From 4572-13 sp964594065 (GTDB lineage: Bacteria; Planctomycetota; Phycisphaerae; Sedimentisphaerales; Anaerohalosphaeraceae), in assembly GCA_964594065.1 (NCBI GenBank), contig CAZQKX010000012.1, positions 1 to 64,000 of the forward strand: 64,000 nt of DNA. The letters are read 5' to 3'. The position numbers and the translations under genes were made by a program. Below the pieces are notes generated by a model, which saw nothing but the letters and a program-made list of their open reading frames with translations, searched no databases and was not told the origin of the DNA. Of the stretch, positions 27,927 through 35,601 are shown piece after piece (within the stretch, counting starts at the first letter, position 1; each line of letters opens with the position of its first letter).

Positions 27927-28837
27927 GTACTGAGTTACTGGAAAAGATACAGAGGTTAAAAGAGCAGCACAATGCGATCATTTTGGCGCATAATTATCAG
28001 CCCGGTGACATTCAGGATATTGCTGATTATGCTGGTGACTCGCTGGGGCTCAGCGTTCAGGCGGCCGAAACGGATGCGGACGTGATCGTGTTTTGCGGTG
28101 TCTTGTTTATGGCGGAAACCGCGGCGATCCTGTCGCCGAAAAAAACCGTTTTGCTGCCGGAAATAAAAGCCGGCTGTCCGATGGCCGACATGATTGACGC
28201 GGCGCAGCTTCAGGAGATGAAAGATAAATACCCTGATGCGCTGGTGGTCTGTTATGTGAATTCGACCGCCCAGGTTAAGGCTTTGAGCGATTATTGCTGT
28301 ACCAGCGGCAATGCGCTGGAACTGGTTGAGTCTCTGCCGAAAGACAGGCAGATCCTGTTTGTGCCGGATAAAAATTTAGGCGGGTTTATCAATGAACGAA
28401 CCGGACGGGAAATGATCCTTTGGCCGGGCTATTGTTCGACCCATGTTCGGATTCAGCCGCAGGATGTTGATGTTGCCAGAGGCCGGCATCCCGATGCTTT
28501 GGTACTGGCGCATCCAGAGTGCAATCCGGAGGTCCGCCTGCTGGCTGATGAATTGCTCAGTACCGGTCAAATGTTGAAATATGCCAAAACAAGTGATGGC
28601 AGGGAATTTATCATTGCGACCGAAAACGGAATATTACACACGTTAAAAAAACAAAATCCGGACAAACTGTTTTATCCTGTTACGGAAAAAGCGATTTGTC
28701 CAAATATGAAGAAAATTTCATTGGAAAAAGTATTGTGGGCTTTGGAAGACATGCAATATCACATTACTGTTCCCGAACCGATTGCTTCGAATGCGAAACG
28801 ATCACTGGACCGAATGATTGAAATATTACCGAAATAA
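27923..28837 (+). CDS. nadA: quinolinate synthase A
   Basis: A 304-residue enzyme that condenses iminoaspartate with dihydroxyacetone phosphate to quinolinate, the first committed product of NAD synthesis, using one [4Fe-4S] cluster. The GTG start at 27923 overlaps the cysE stop by four bases and is preceded by GGAG. Visible motifs: ILAHNYQPGDIQDIADYAGD, VFCGVLFMAETA, VVCYVNSTAQVKALSDYCCTSGNA, HPECNPEV and the C-terminal AICPNMKK; these carry the three cluster cysteines expected for the family. No nadB or nadC is nearby. Its place in an Fe-S operon suggests coupling of an oxygen- and cluster-sensitive client with cluster supply. Confidence 0.95.
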   Translation: MSTELLEKIQRLKEQHNAIILAHNYQPGDIQDIADYAGDSLGLSVQAAETDADVIVFCGVLFMAETAAILSPKKTVLLPEIKAGCPMADMIDAAQLQEMKDKYPDALVVCYVNSTAQVKALSDYCCTSGNALELVESLPKDRQILFVPDKNLGGFINERTGREMILWPGYCSTHVRIQPQDVDVARGRHPDALVLAHPECNPEVRLLADELLSTGQMLKYAKTSDGREFIIATENGILHTLKKQNPDKLFYPVTEKAICPNMKKISLEKVLWALEDMQYHITVPEPIASNAKRSLDRMIEILPK

Positions 28838-28870
28838 ACGAGAATCCCCTTTGTTATGTAAGGAATGATC

Positions 28871-30160
28871 ATGGACACAGAAAAGACCTATAAACTCGAT
28901 ACACTGGCATTACATGCCGGCCAGGAAGTAGATGAAACGACCCTCAGTCGGGCCGTACCGATCTATCAAACGACAAGTTATTTATTTAAAGATACCGATC
29001 ATGCCGCAAATTTGTTTGGGCTCAAGGAGTTTGGTAATATTTATACCCGCCTGATGAATCCAACGACAGATGTTCTCGAAAAGCGTCTGGCGGCGTTGGA
29101 AGGCGGGATCGGGGCCTGTGCCTTTAGTTCCGGGATGGCAGCGATCACCGCGGCCGTGCAGAATATCGCCCCGGCCGGATCGCATGTTGTTTCATCGAAT
29201 TCGCTTTATGGCGGAACCTGCACCCTGTTTTCACATACGCTGCCGAAGATGGGCCTTGAGTTTACATTTGTTGACCCCAATGATCCTCAGAACTTTGCCA
29301 ATGCGATCAAGGACAACACAAAGCTGATCTACATTGAGTCGATCGGTAACCCTAAAAACGATGTGCTGGATTATGAAGCGATTGCAAAGATCGCACGTGA
29401 TCACGGGATACCGGTGGTGTGTGACAATACAGTCACTTCTCCAATACTGTTTCGGCCCATTGAGTATGGCATTGATATTGTCGTGCATTCCTGTACGAAG
29501 ATTATCGGTGGCCACGGGACCAGCGTTGGCGGCGTCGTGATCGATTCCGGCAACTTCAAGTGGGACAACGGTAAGTTTCCGGGTCTGATCGACCCGGACC
29601 CAAGCTACCATGGCCTGAAATACTATGAAGCGCTTGGACCGCTGGCCTATATCATCAAGATTCGCACCAATATGCTGCGGGATACCGGCGGTTGTTTGTC
29701 ACCGTTCAATGCTTTCCTTCTGCTGCAGGGCGTCGAAACGCTGCACCTGCGAGCGCCGCGGCATTGTGAGAATGCCTTGAAGTTAGCCGAATTTCTTGAA
29801 AAACATCCTGCCGTAGACTGGGTGAATTATCCGGGCCTGCCGTCACATCCAAACTATGATCTGGCGAAGAAGTATTTGCCGGATGGCCAGGGAGCGATTC
29901 TTGGCTTTGGCATCAAAGGCGGCATCGATGCGGGAAAGAAATTTATCAACAATGTTCAATTAGCCAGTCATTTGGCCAATGTTCTGGACAGTAAAACGCT
30001 TGTGATCCATCCGGCCAGCACGACGCATCAGCAGCTGACCGATCAAGAGCAGTTGGATGCCGGTGTCACGCCGGACTATGTTCGCGTTTCCGTGGGAACC
30101 GAACATGTCGAAGATATTATCGAAGATTTTGATCAGGCTCTAAAGGCCAGTCAAGCATAA
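28871..30160 (+). CDS. metY: O-acetylhomoserine/O-acetylserine sulfhydrylase
   Basis: A 429-residue PLP enzyme of the Cys/Met metabolism family. The second of two close ATGs (28871) is chosen since TAAGGA sits six bases before it; the first (28865) would be too close. LDTLALHAGQEVDE and VPIYQTTSYLFKD at the N-terminus, YTRLMNPTTDVLEKRLAALE, and SCTKIIGGHGTSVGG with the PLP lysine are MetY signatures. It would fix sulfide onto O-acetylhomoserine (homocysteine) or O-acetylserine; no metX is visible here, so the acyl donor is uncertain. It lies in the sulfur operon between nadA and nifU. Confidence 0.9.
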   Translation: MDTEKTYKLDTLALHAGQEVDETTLSRAVPIYQTTSYLFKDTDHAANLFGLKEFGNIYTRLMNPTTDVLEKRLAALEGGIGACAFSSGMAAITAAVQNIAPAGSHVVSSNSLYGGTCTLFSHTLPKMGLEFTFVDPNDPQNFANAIKDNTKLIYIESIGNPKNDVLDYEAIAKIARDHGIPVVCDNTVTSPILFRPIEYGIDIVVHSCTKIIGGHGTSVGGVVIDSGNFKWDNGKFPGLIDPDPSYHGLKYYEALGPLAYIIKIRTNMLRDTGGCLSPFNAFLLLQGVETLHLRAPRHCENALKLAEFLEKHPAVDWVNYPGLPSHPNYDLAKKYLPDGQGAILGFGIKGGIDAGKKFINNVQLASHLANVLDSKTLVIHPASTTHQQLTDQEQLDAGVTPDYVRVSVGTEHVEDIIEDFDQALKASQA

Positions 30161-30183
30161 TAGCGTCATAAGGAAATAAAAAC

Positions 30184-31041
30184 ATGTGGGATTATACGGA
30201 CAAGGTGATGGATCATTTCCATCATCCCAAGAACGTCGGCAAACTTGACGATCCGGACGGTGTAGGCGAAGTGGGGTCTTTGGCGTGTGGAGATGCTTTG
30301 ACACTGATGTTCAAGCTGGATGGGCATGGGACAATTGAAGATGTGAAATTTCAGACCTTTGGCTGTGCCAGCGCGATCGCTTCTTCCTCAATCCTGACGG
30401 AAATGATCAAGGGAATGACCCTTGAACAGGCCGCTGCCGTGACCAATAAAGATATTGTTGACAAACTCGGCGGTTTGCCGGACCAGAAGATGCATTGTTC
30501 AGTTATGGGGCAGGAAGCCCTTGAGGCGGCGATTCAGGATTACTATAAGCGAAAAGGTGGTACAGCCCCTGATATCAAAAAAGGGAATATTGTCTGTACC
30601 TGCTTTGGTGTGACGGATGAAGAGATTCGCAAAGTCGTCCATGAAAATGATTTGATCACGGTTGATGAGGTCACGAATTTCTGTAAGGCCGGCGGTGGTT
30701 GCGGCGGGTGTAAAGAACGCATCGCTGAACTTGTCGAGGAAGAACAGGGACAAAAGGCGCATGTACCTCATAAGGAAACCCCCGCCAAACCCGCTGAACT
30801 GACCAATATCCAAAAGATCCAACTTGTCCAGCAAACGATCAATGAGCAAATACGTCCGGCATTGCGGGCTGACGGAGGTGATATTGACCTAATAGACGTC
30901 GAAGGCAACAAAGTTATTGTTGCTTTTCGAGGTATGTGTGCACAATGCAAAATGGCCGAGTATACGATGAGAGATGTAGTCGAGGCCCGACTCAAAGAAT
31001 TCGTCAGTGACGATCTCTACGTTGAGGAATTAAAAGATTAA
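30184..31041 (+). CDS. nifU: NifU-type three-domain Fe-S cluster scaffold
   Basis: A 285-residue scaffold for Fe-S assembly with the full NifU layout. Residues 1-125 are IscU-like with the cluster cysteines in SLACGDAL, TFGCASAI and KMHCSVMG. Residues about 135-185 are a BFD-type [2Fe-2S] domain (IVCTCFGVTDEEI and FCKAGGGCGGCKERI). Residues 210-285 are the C-terminal NifU domain with a MCAQCKMAE CxxC motif. It sits 25 bp before nifS. No nitrogenase genes are visible, so it is probably the general Fe-S system, as in other anaerobes. Confidence 0.95.
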   Translation: MWDYTDKVMDHFHHPKNVGKLDDPDGVGEVGSLACGDALTLMFKLDGHGTIEDVKFQTFGCASAIASSSILTEMIKGMTLEQAAAVTNKDIVDKLGGLPDQKMHCSVMGQEALEAAIQDYYKRKGGTAPDIKKGNIVCTCFGVTDEEIRKVVHENDLITVDEVTNFCKAGGGCGGCKERIAELVEEEQGQKAHVPHKETPAKPAELTNIQKIQLVQQTINEQIRPALRADGGDIDLIDVEGNKVIVAFRGMCAQCKMAEYTMRDVVEARLKEFVSDDLYVEELKD

Positions 31042-31066
31042 AACCGATTTTACCGGAGTAGTACCC

Positions 31067-32233
31067 ATGACGAATGTCATTTATATGGATAACAACGCGA
31101 CCACAAAAGTGGCCGAGGAGGTCATAGAAGAAATGATGCCGTATCTAAGCGATCAATACGGCAATCCGTCCAGTATGCACACATTTGGCGGCTGTGTCGG
31201 CAAAAAGGTCGCACACGCCAGAGAACAGGTTGCGTTGCTGTTGGGATGTGAGCCGGATGAGATCATTTTTACCAGTTGCGGCACCGAAAGCGATAACACC
31301 GCCATTAAGGGGACGCTTGAGATGTATCCTAACCGGCATAAAGTGGTCACCACTCGCGTCGAGCATCCGGCGGTTTTGACAACCTGCCGGGACCTGGAAC
31401 GTCATGGTTACAGTGTCAGCGAAATTGGAGTGGACCAGCAGGGGTGTCTGGATGTCGATGAACTGGGATTTCGGATAGACGATAATACAGCAATTGTTTC
31501 GGTGATGTATGCCAATAACGAGACCGGGGTTATTTTCCCGGTTGAACAAATTGCCGATATTGTTTCGGCTCGCGGCGTTATTTTTCATACTGATGCCGTT
31601 CAGGTTGCCGGGAAGATCCCGTTGAACCTGAAGGACAGTGCGATCGACCTGCTGAGTCTGTCCGGTCACAAACTCCATGCTCCCAAGGGTGTGGGGGTCA
31701 TGTATGTGCGTAGAGGAACACGTGTGGGAACATTTATGCATGGTGGTCATCAGGAATCGGGTCGACGGGGCGGTACCGAAAACGTGCCTGGTATTATTGC
31801 GTTGGGCAAGGCGTGTGAACTGGCCCAAAATCATTTGAATGAAGAAAATACACGTGTTAAAGCGCTGCGTGACAAGCTTGAAAAAGGCATTCTTGAATCC
31901 TGCCCGGACTGCTTTGTCAATGGCGATACAGAAAACCGCCTGCCTAACACAACGAATATCAGTTTTGAATATATCGAAGGTGAATCCATCTTGATGATGC
32001 TTGACCAGTTTGGTATCTGTGCAAGTTCCGGTTCGGCCTGCACCTCCGGTTCATTGGAACCGTCACATGTACTTCGAGCGATGGGCGTTCCGTTTACTGC
32101 TGCGCACGGATCGATTCGATTCAGCCTCAGCCGTTACAATACAGAAGCGGATGTGGATTTAGTGATTGAAAAAGTTGCTCCGATTATTGCCCGGCTTCGA
32201 GAGTTAAGCCCTTTTGTAAAAAGCCGGTCATAA
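31067..32233 (+). CDS. nifS: cysteine desulfurase (NifS/IscS class)
   Basis: A 388-residue PLP enzyme that moves sulfur from cysteine to the NifU scaffold. It opens with VIYMDNNATTKVAEEV; EIIFTSCGTESDNTAIKG and HTDAVQVAGKIPLNL bind PLP; LSGHKLHAPKGVGVMYVRRG carries the PLP lysine; and the mobile loop ASSGSACTSGSLEPSHVL holds the catalytic cysteine. The loop is of the long class I type. It is the last gene of the operon; the next gene follows a 244-bp spacer with its own promoter. Confidence 0.95.
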   Translation: MTNVIYMDNNATTKVAEEVIEEMMPYLSDQYGNPSSMHTFGGCVGKKVAHAREQVALLLGCEPDEIIFTSCGTESDNTAIKGTLEMYPNRHKVVTTRVEHPAVLTTCRDLERHGYSVSEIGVDQQGCLDVDELGFRIDDNTAIVSVMYANNETGVIFPVEQIADIVSARGVIFHTDAVQVAGKIPLNLKDSAIDLLSLSGHKLHAPKGVGVMYVRRGTRVGTFMHGGHQESGRRGGTENVPGIIALGKACELAQNHLNEENTRVKALRDKLEKGILESCPDCFVNGDTENRLPNTTNISFEYIEGESILMMLDQFGICASSGSACTSGSLEPSHVLRAMGVPFTAAHGSIRFSLSRYNTEADVDLVIEKVAPIIARLRELSPFVKSRS

Positions 32234-32372
32234 CATTGGCACAGACTTAGTGAAAAATATCATCTAAGCCATCATTTTATCTATAAACGCCTAAATGACT
32301 TCTCTACGAAAGATATTATCGGTCTATGATTTTTCTGACATTCAAGAATTGAAGTTATTTTCCGGCCAATAA

Positions 32373-32400
32373 TTGACGATAACAAGCAGTGTAAGATTAT
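32373..32400 (+). promoter_or_regulatory. candidate promoter of the CBS-domain gene
   Basis: TTGACG (32373-32378) and GATTAT (32395-32400) are 16 bases apart, about 75 nt before the chosen start codon. The 32234-32477 spacer has no other gene I can support. Confidence 0.4.
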
Positions 32401-32477
32401 GATTGACGTGTGCTGCTTGCATGCCTGAAACGTGTAAAGTTCGAGCTGTGAAAAGATTGTCCCGTAAGGAGCGTTCA

Positions 32478-33569
32478 ATGGATTCAGAACGGCTGAAAAG
32501 TGATCAGATGTTTTCAGAGGAAAAGACAGGTCATGCAAGACATATCCCTTTGGCTCTAAGCAGTCGCTTACGAGTTCAGGATATAATGCAGGAAAATATT
32601 CCGGGCACCTGGTCAACTGAACCGGTGATTGCGACACTGAAAACCATGCATAAAAGCGGATTGGTCCGGTTGCCGGTTCGAGTCATGTATGGTACAACTG
32701 ATCAGGAGCAGACATTTATCGGGTCAATTCGTGCCAGAGATATTTTTAATGAGATCGTCTCTTCAGCATCACCGCTTGAACGAAGCTATTACGACTGGAA
32801 TGTTTTAAATTATCCCGTTTCTAAAATTATGCGGCATAAAATACGCGTTGTTTCTATGGACTCCGGAATTGAAAGAGCGGTCGCTGCATTATCTGTCGAG
32901 AGTCTGGATTCAGTTTTAATCACTGATGGCGCCCATGGAACCGGTTGTATCCGAAGCAAGGACCTCCTGCGATTGTTGCATCGGCTCGGAAACATCTTTG
33001 ATATTATCCTGGGCGATGAGACGGGTGAAATGACCGAAACACTTTCGCTGAGCTTGTTGGATTTCATGAAAATGCTTCAGGAAGGACCCTTTACGGCAAA
33101 ACAAATGATGCAAAAACCGACGCTGTTCCTTGAAGAACAGGATGACCTGATGAAGGCGATGAGTCTTTTTGCTTCAGGATACAGTCGAAACATCCCGGTT
33201 CTGACGGATGATGGTGGATTTTCCGGTTTTATTTCCGATCGGAATATCCTGAGATTTCTTGCCGGCCTCCGAGTTGGCAACACCGAAGAAGATGTTCTTT
33301 ATGAAGGTAAATTGAGTCGCTCAGCCTTACGTGACAAAACGATCGCCGACCTCATGCAGCGGGAGAACCAGTTCATTCCGGGTGATGTTTACTTTTGGCG
33401 GGCGTGCTATACAATGCTTGAGAATAATTTTACCTGCCAGCCTGTTTACGACAAAGAGAATAATACGTATGGGATTTTGACATCATCGGATTTGATCAAA
33501 GGATTACGTGACCTCATACAGATCTACCCGAATATTCTGAAATTGTTGACCAGTGACGAAGCCGCCTGA
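32478..33569 (+). CDS. protein with four CBS motifs (two Bateman modules)
   Basis: A 363-residue soluble protein with CBS repeats throughout and no catalytic domain. The ATG at 32478 has a strong site (TAAGGAG) before it; an in-frame ATG at 32403 lacks one. Repeats start near RVQDIMQENIPGTWSTEP, YPVSKIMRHKIRVVSMDSGI, FTAKQMMQKPTLFLEEQDDL and TIADLMQRENQFIPGDVYFW, each followed by an h-P-V or VLITDG strand pair. CBS pairs usually bind adenine nucleotides, so a nucleotide-sensing or partner-regulating role is plausible, but no partner is obvious. It stands alone between the Fe-S operon and the HAD gene. Confidence 0.85.
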   Translation: MDSERLKSDQMFSEEKTGHARHIPLALSSRLRVQDIMQENIPGTWSTEPVIATLKTMHKSGLVRLPVRVMYGTTDQEQTFIGSIRARDIFNEIVSSASPLERSYYDWNVLNYPVSKIMRHKIRVVSMDSGIERAVAALSVESLDSVLITDGAHGTGCIRSKDLLRLLHRLGNIFDIILGDETGEMTETLSLSLLDFMKMLQEGPFTAKQMMQKPTLFLEEQDDLMKAMSLFASGYSRNIPVLTDDGGFSGFISDRNILRFLAGLRVGNTEEDVLYEGKLSRSALRDKTIADLMQRENQFIPGDVYFWRACYTMLENNFTCQPVYDKENNTYGILTSSDLIKGLRDLIQIYPNILKLLTSDEAA

Positions 33570-33717
33570 TAAAAAAGGGCTCATCGGAATTTTTCGCTTT
33601 TTACAAGATTGCTGCACATTTGGAATAATCAAATCATCTCGAAAAAACTATGCAAATGGATGATTTTCGGTTAAATTGTCTAAGAATAAAGTATTTTTCA
33701 GTGATTTGAGGGCAATT

Positions 33718-34494
33718 ATGCTTGAAAACATACGCGGCAAGAAGGCATTTATCTGTGATATGGACGGGGTGATTCTTCATGGAAAACGCCTGTTGGGTGG
33801 GGCTGCTGATTTTGTCAATTGGCTCAAAAGTCATGGCAAGGAGTACCTGTTTCTGACAAACAGCTCTGAACGCACCCCTGAACAGATCAGCGAAAAGCTT
33901 GCCGGAATGGGGATAGATATCTCCGCAGAGCATTTTATGACCAGCGCACTGGCGACGGCCAGCTTTTTGCGTTCGCAAAGTCCGGGTGCCAGGGTCTATA
34001 TGATCGGTGCGTTCGGGCTCGAAGAAGCTCTCCGCGATGCCGGGTGTGTACTGACCGATGAGAATCCGGATTATGTAGTGCTGGGCGAGACACTGGATTA
34101 CACACATGACAAGATCACAAAAGGCATTCGTGCTGTGCTGGCAGGTGCCAAACTTATCGGTACCAATCCCGACGTTTCCGGTCCGACCGAGTCCGGCATT
34201 GTTCCGGCGTGTAAGGCATTGATTGCGCCGATCGAACTGGCCGCGGGCAAACAGGCTTACTTCATCGGAAAGCCCAACCCGCTGATCCTGCGGGCTTCAC
34301 TGAAAAAGATAAACTGTCATCGTGCCGACGCGGTCATTATCGGTGACCGCATGGATACCGATATCATCGCCGGTATTGAGTCCGAAATTCAAACGGTGCT
34401 GGTCCTGTCCGGGATTTCGCAAAAGGAAGATATCGAAAAATATCCCTACCGCCCGAATCTAATCCTCGACCACATCGGCCAGATCGCCAAATGA
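33718..34494 (+). CDS. HAD-IIA family phosphatase (NagD-like)
   Basis: A 258-residue sugar- or nucleotide-phosphatase-like protein. The ATG at 33718 follows GAGGG; a TTG 42 bases upstream is open but lacks a ribosome site. Motif I is FICDMDGVILHG with the nucleophile Asp, motif II is FLTNSSERTPEQ, the C2 cap includes GEDLDY-like and GTNPDVSGPTESG segments, the motif III lysine is in FIGKPNPLIL, and motif IV is VIIGDRMDTDIIAG. This order is typical of NagD/PGP-type HADs. The natural substrate cannot be told from sequence. Confidence 0.9.
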   Translation: MLENIRGKKAFICDMDGVILHGKRLLGGAADFVNWLKSHGKEYLFLTNSSERTPEQISEKLAGMGIDISAEHFMTSALATASFLRSQSPGARVYMIGAFGLEEALRDAGCVLTDENPDYVVLGETLDYTHDKITKGIRAVLAGAKLIGTNPDVSGPTESGIVPACKALIAPIELAAGKQAYFIGKPNPLILRASLKKINCHRADAVIIGDRMDTDIIAGIESEIQTVLVLSGISQKEDIEKYPYRPNLILDHIGQIAK

Positions 34495-34500
34495 TTGTTT

Positions 34501-34525
34501 TTGACAGGATTAACAGGATTTACGA
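34501..34525. repeat. dispersed-repeat-like unit ahead of an AT-rich ORF
   Basis: The stretch starting TTGACAGGATTAACAGGATT contains ACAGGATT twice in tandem (offset 10 bases). Similar ACAGGATTAACAGGATT units are familiar as dispersed intergenic repeats in many draft environmental genomes; this is from memory. Only one copy is seen in this window, just after the HAD gene and before an AT-rich exported protein. Confidence 0.4.
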
Positions 34526-34548
34526 GACAATAAGAAGGAACTTCGGCA

Positions 34549-35601
34549 ATGAAAAAATGGTTTTTGGGATTATTTTTAATTGTTGCATCAAGTATGGTTT
34601 TTGCAGGTTCCCAAGATGAACTTGATTTGCGTTTAAATCTTCCCAAAGGTTTCTCTGCTTCTATTGCTATTACATCGGATTTTAAAAGTCTCAATAAAGA
34701 TGTACCTGGATTGAACAAAGATTTTGAGGAATACAACAAAACGATTGAAAAGTTTCAAATTCACTGTTTAGAAGTGGATGCAGAAAGTAATATGAAAATA
34801 AAACAGACATGGGTATCGATAAAAGAAATATATCGTGACATAAGTGGTAAGATGTGTATTCGCTATGATTCAGAAGATTCTCAATATTCAGTTCCGGAAG
34901 GGGCGGTGTTTGATAAGTATCTGATTGGACAGCACCTGATTTTCAAAGTTAATTCGAAAGGTAAGATTCTTGATATCAACGGCTATGAAAAAATTGCTAA
35001 GAAAATGACCAAACCAGCACTAAAACATCTTCATCTTGGAAAAGATGGTATTATTAGAATGCTAAAAAATTATAAGTTATTCGGAATTTCGGAATTTTGC
35101 TCAATGGGGCCAGTGAAAGTTGGAGAATTACATACTGAAACGGCTATACCAGATATAGAAACTATTCCCAAAATCGTTTCCTATTCAAAAACATGGTCTT
35201 TAAAAGAGATTAATGATGGATTATCGCACTATGAAATTACAGTTGACAGTATTAAAAAACAAACGTGGAATATTACAGAGTTTGGAAAAAAGCGAACATC
35301 CCAAGAGTATAAGAAATCAAATGAAATACGTCACCTTGCTTGTGATATCACAACTGGATTAATTATAAAAAGTCGATATGTTATCGATAGCTTCAGCAGG
35401 GATGTTCATATCGGTTATGATCAGTCTGAAACAATTCGGGAATACTCAGGTAATGGTTCTATGACTATAGAGACAGTAAAAAATGACCCAAAAGTAGACG
35501 AATGGTCTAAAAGAATGAATTCAATTTATATTATTGGGATTCTTGCCTTTGCGGGAATAATATTCTTTTGTGGGAATGCCATAAGGAAAAAAAATGGCTA
35601 A
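34549..35601 (+). CDS. exported membrane-anchored protein of unknown function
   Basis: A 350-residue protein with a Sec signal peptide (residues 1 to about 19, ending MVFAGS) and one C-terminal membrane helix (about 323-341) followed by RKKNG. The body is rich in beta-type segments (LNLPKGFSASIAIT, KIKQTWVSIKEI, VNSKGKILDINGYEKI, GLIIKSRYVIDSF). The style resembles DUF6263-like exported proteins of planctomycetes, but this is a weak resemblance, not an identification. It is clearly AT-richer than both neighbours, and a dispersed-repeat-like unit precedes it, which suggests a transferred or recently inserted gene. Its 3' end overlaps the polA start by eight bases. Confidence 0.7.
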   Translation: MKKWFLGLFLIVASSMVFAGSQDELDLRLNLPKGFSASIAITSDFKSLNKDVPGLNKDFEEYNKTIEKFQIHCLEVDAESNMKIKQTWVSIKEIYRDISGKMCIRYDSEDSQYSVPEGAVFDKYLIGQHLIFKVNSKGKILDINGYEKIAKKMTKPALKHLHLGKDGIIRMLKNYKLFGISEFCSMGPVKVGELHTETAIPDIETIPKIVSYSKTWSLKEINDGLSHYEITVDSIKKQTWNITEFGKKRTSQEYKKSNEIRHLACDITTGLIIKSRYVIDSFSRDVHIGYDQSETIREYSGNGSMTIETVKNDPKVDEWSKRMNSIYIIGILAFAGIIFFCGNAIRKKNG

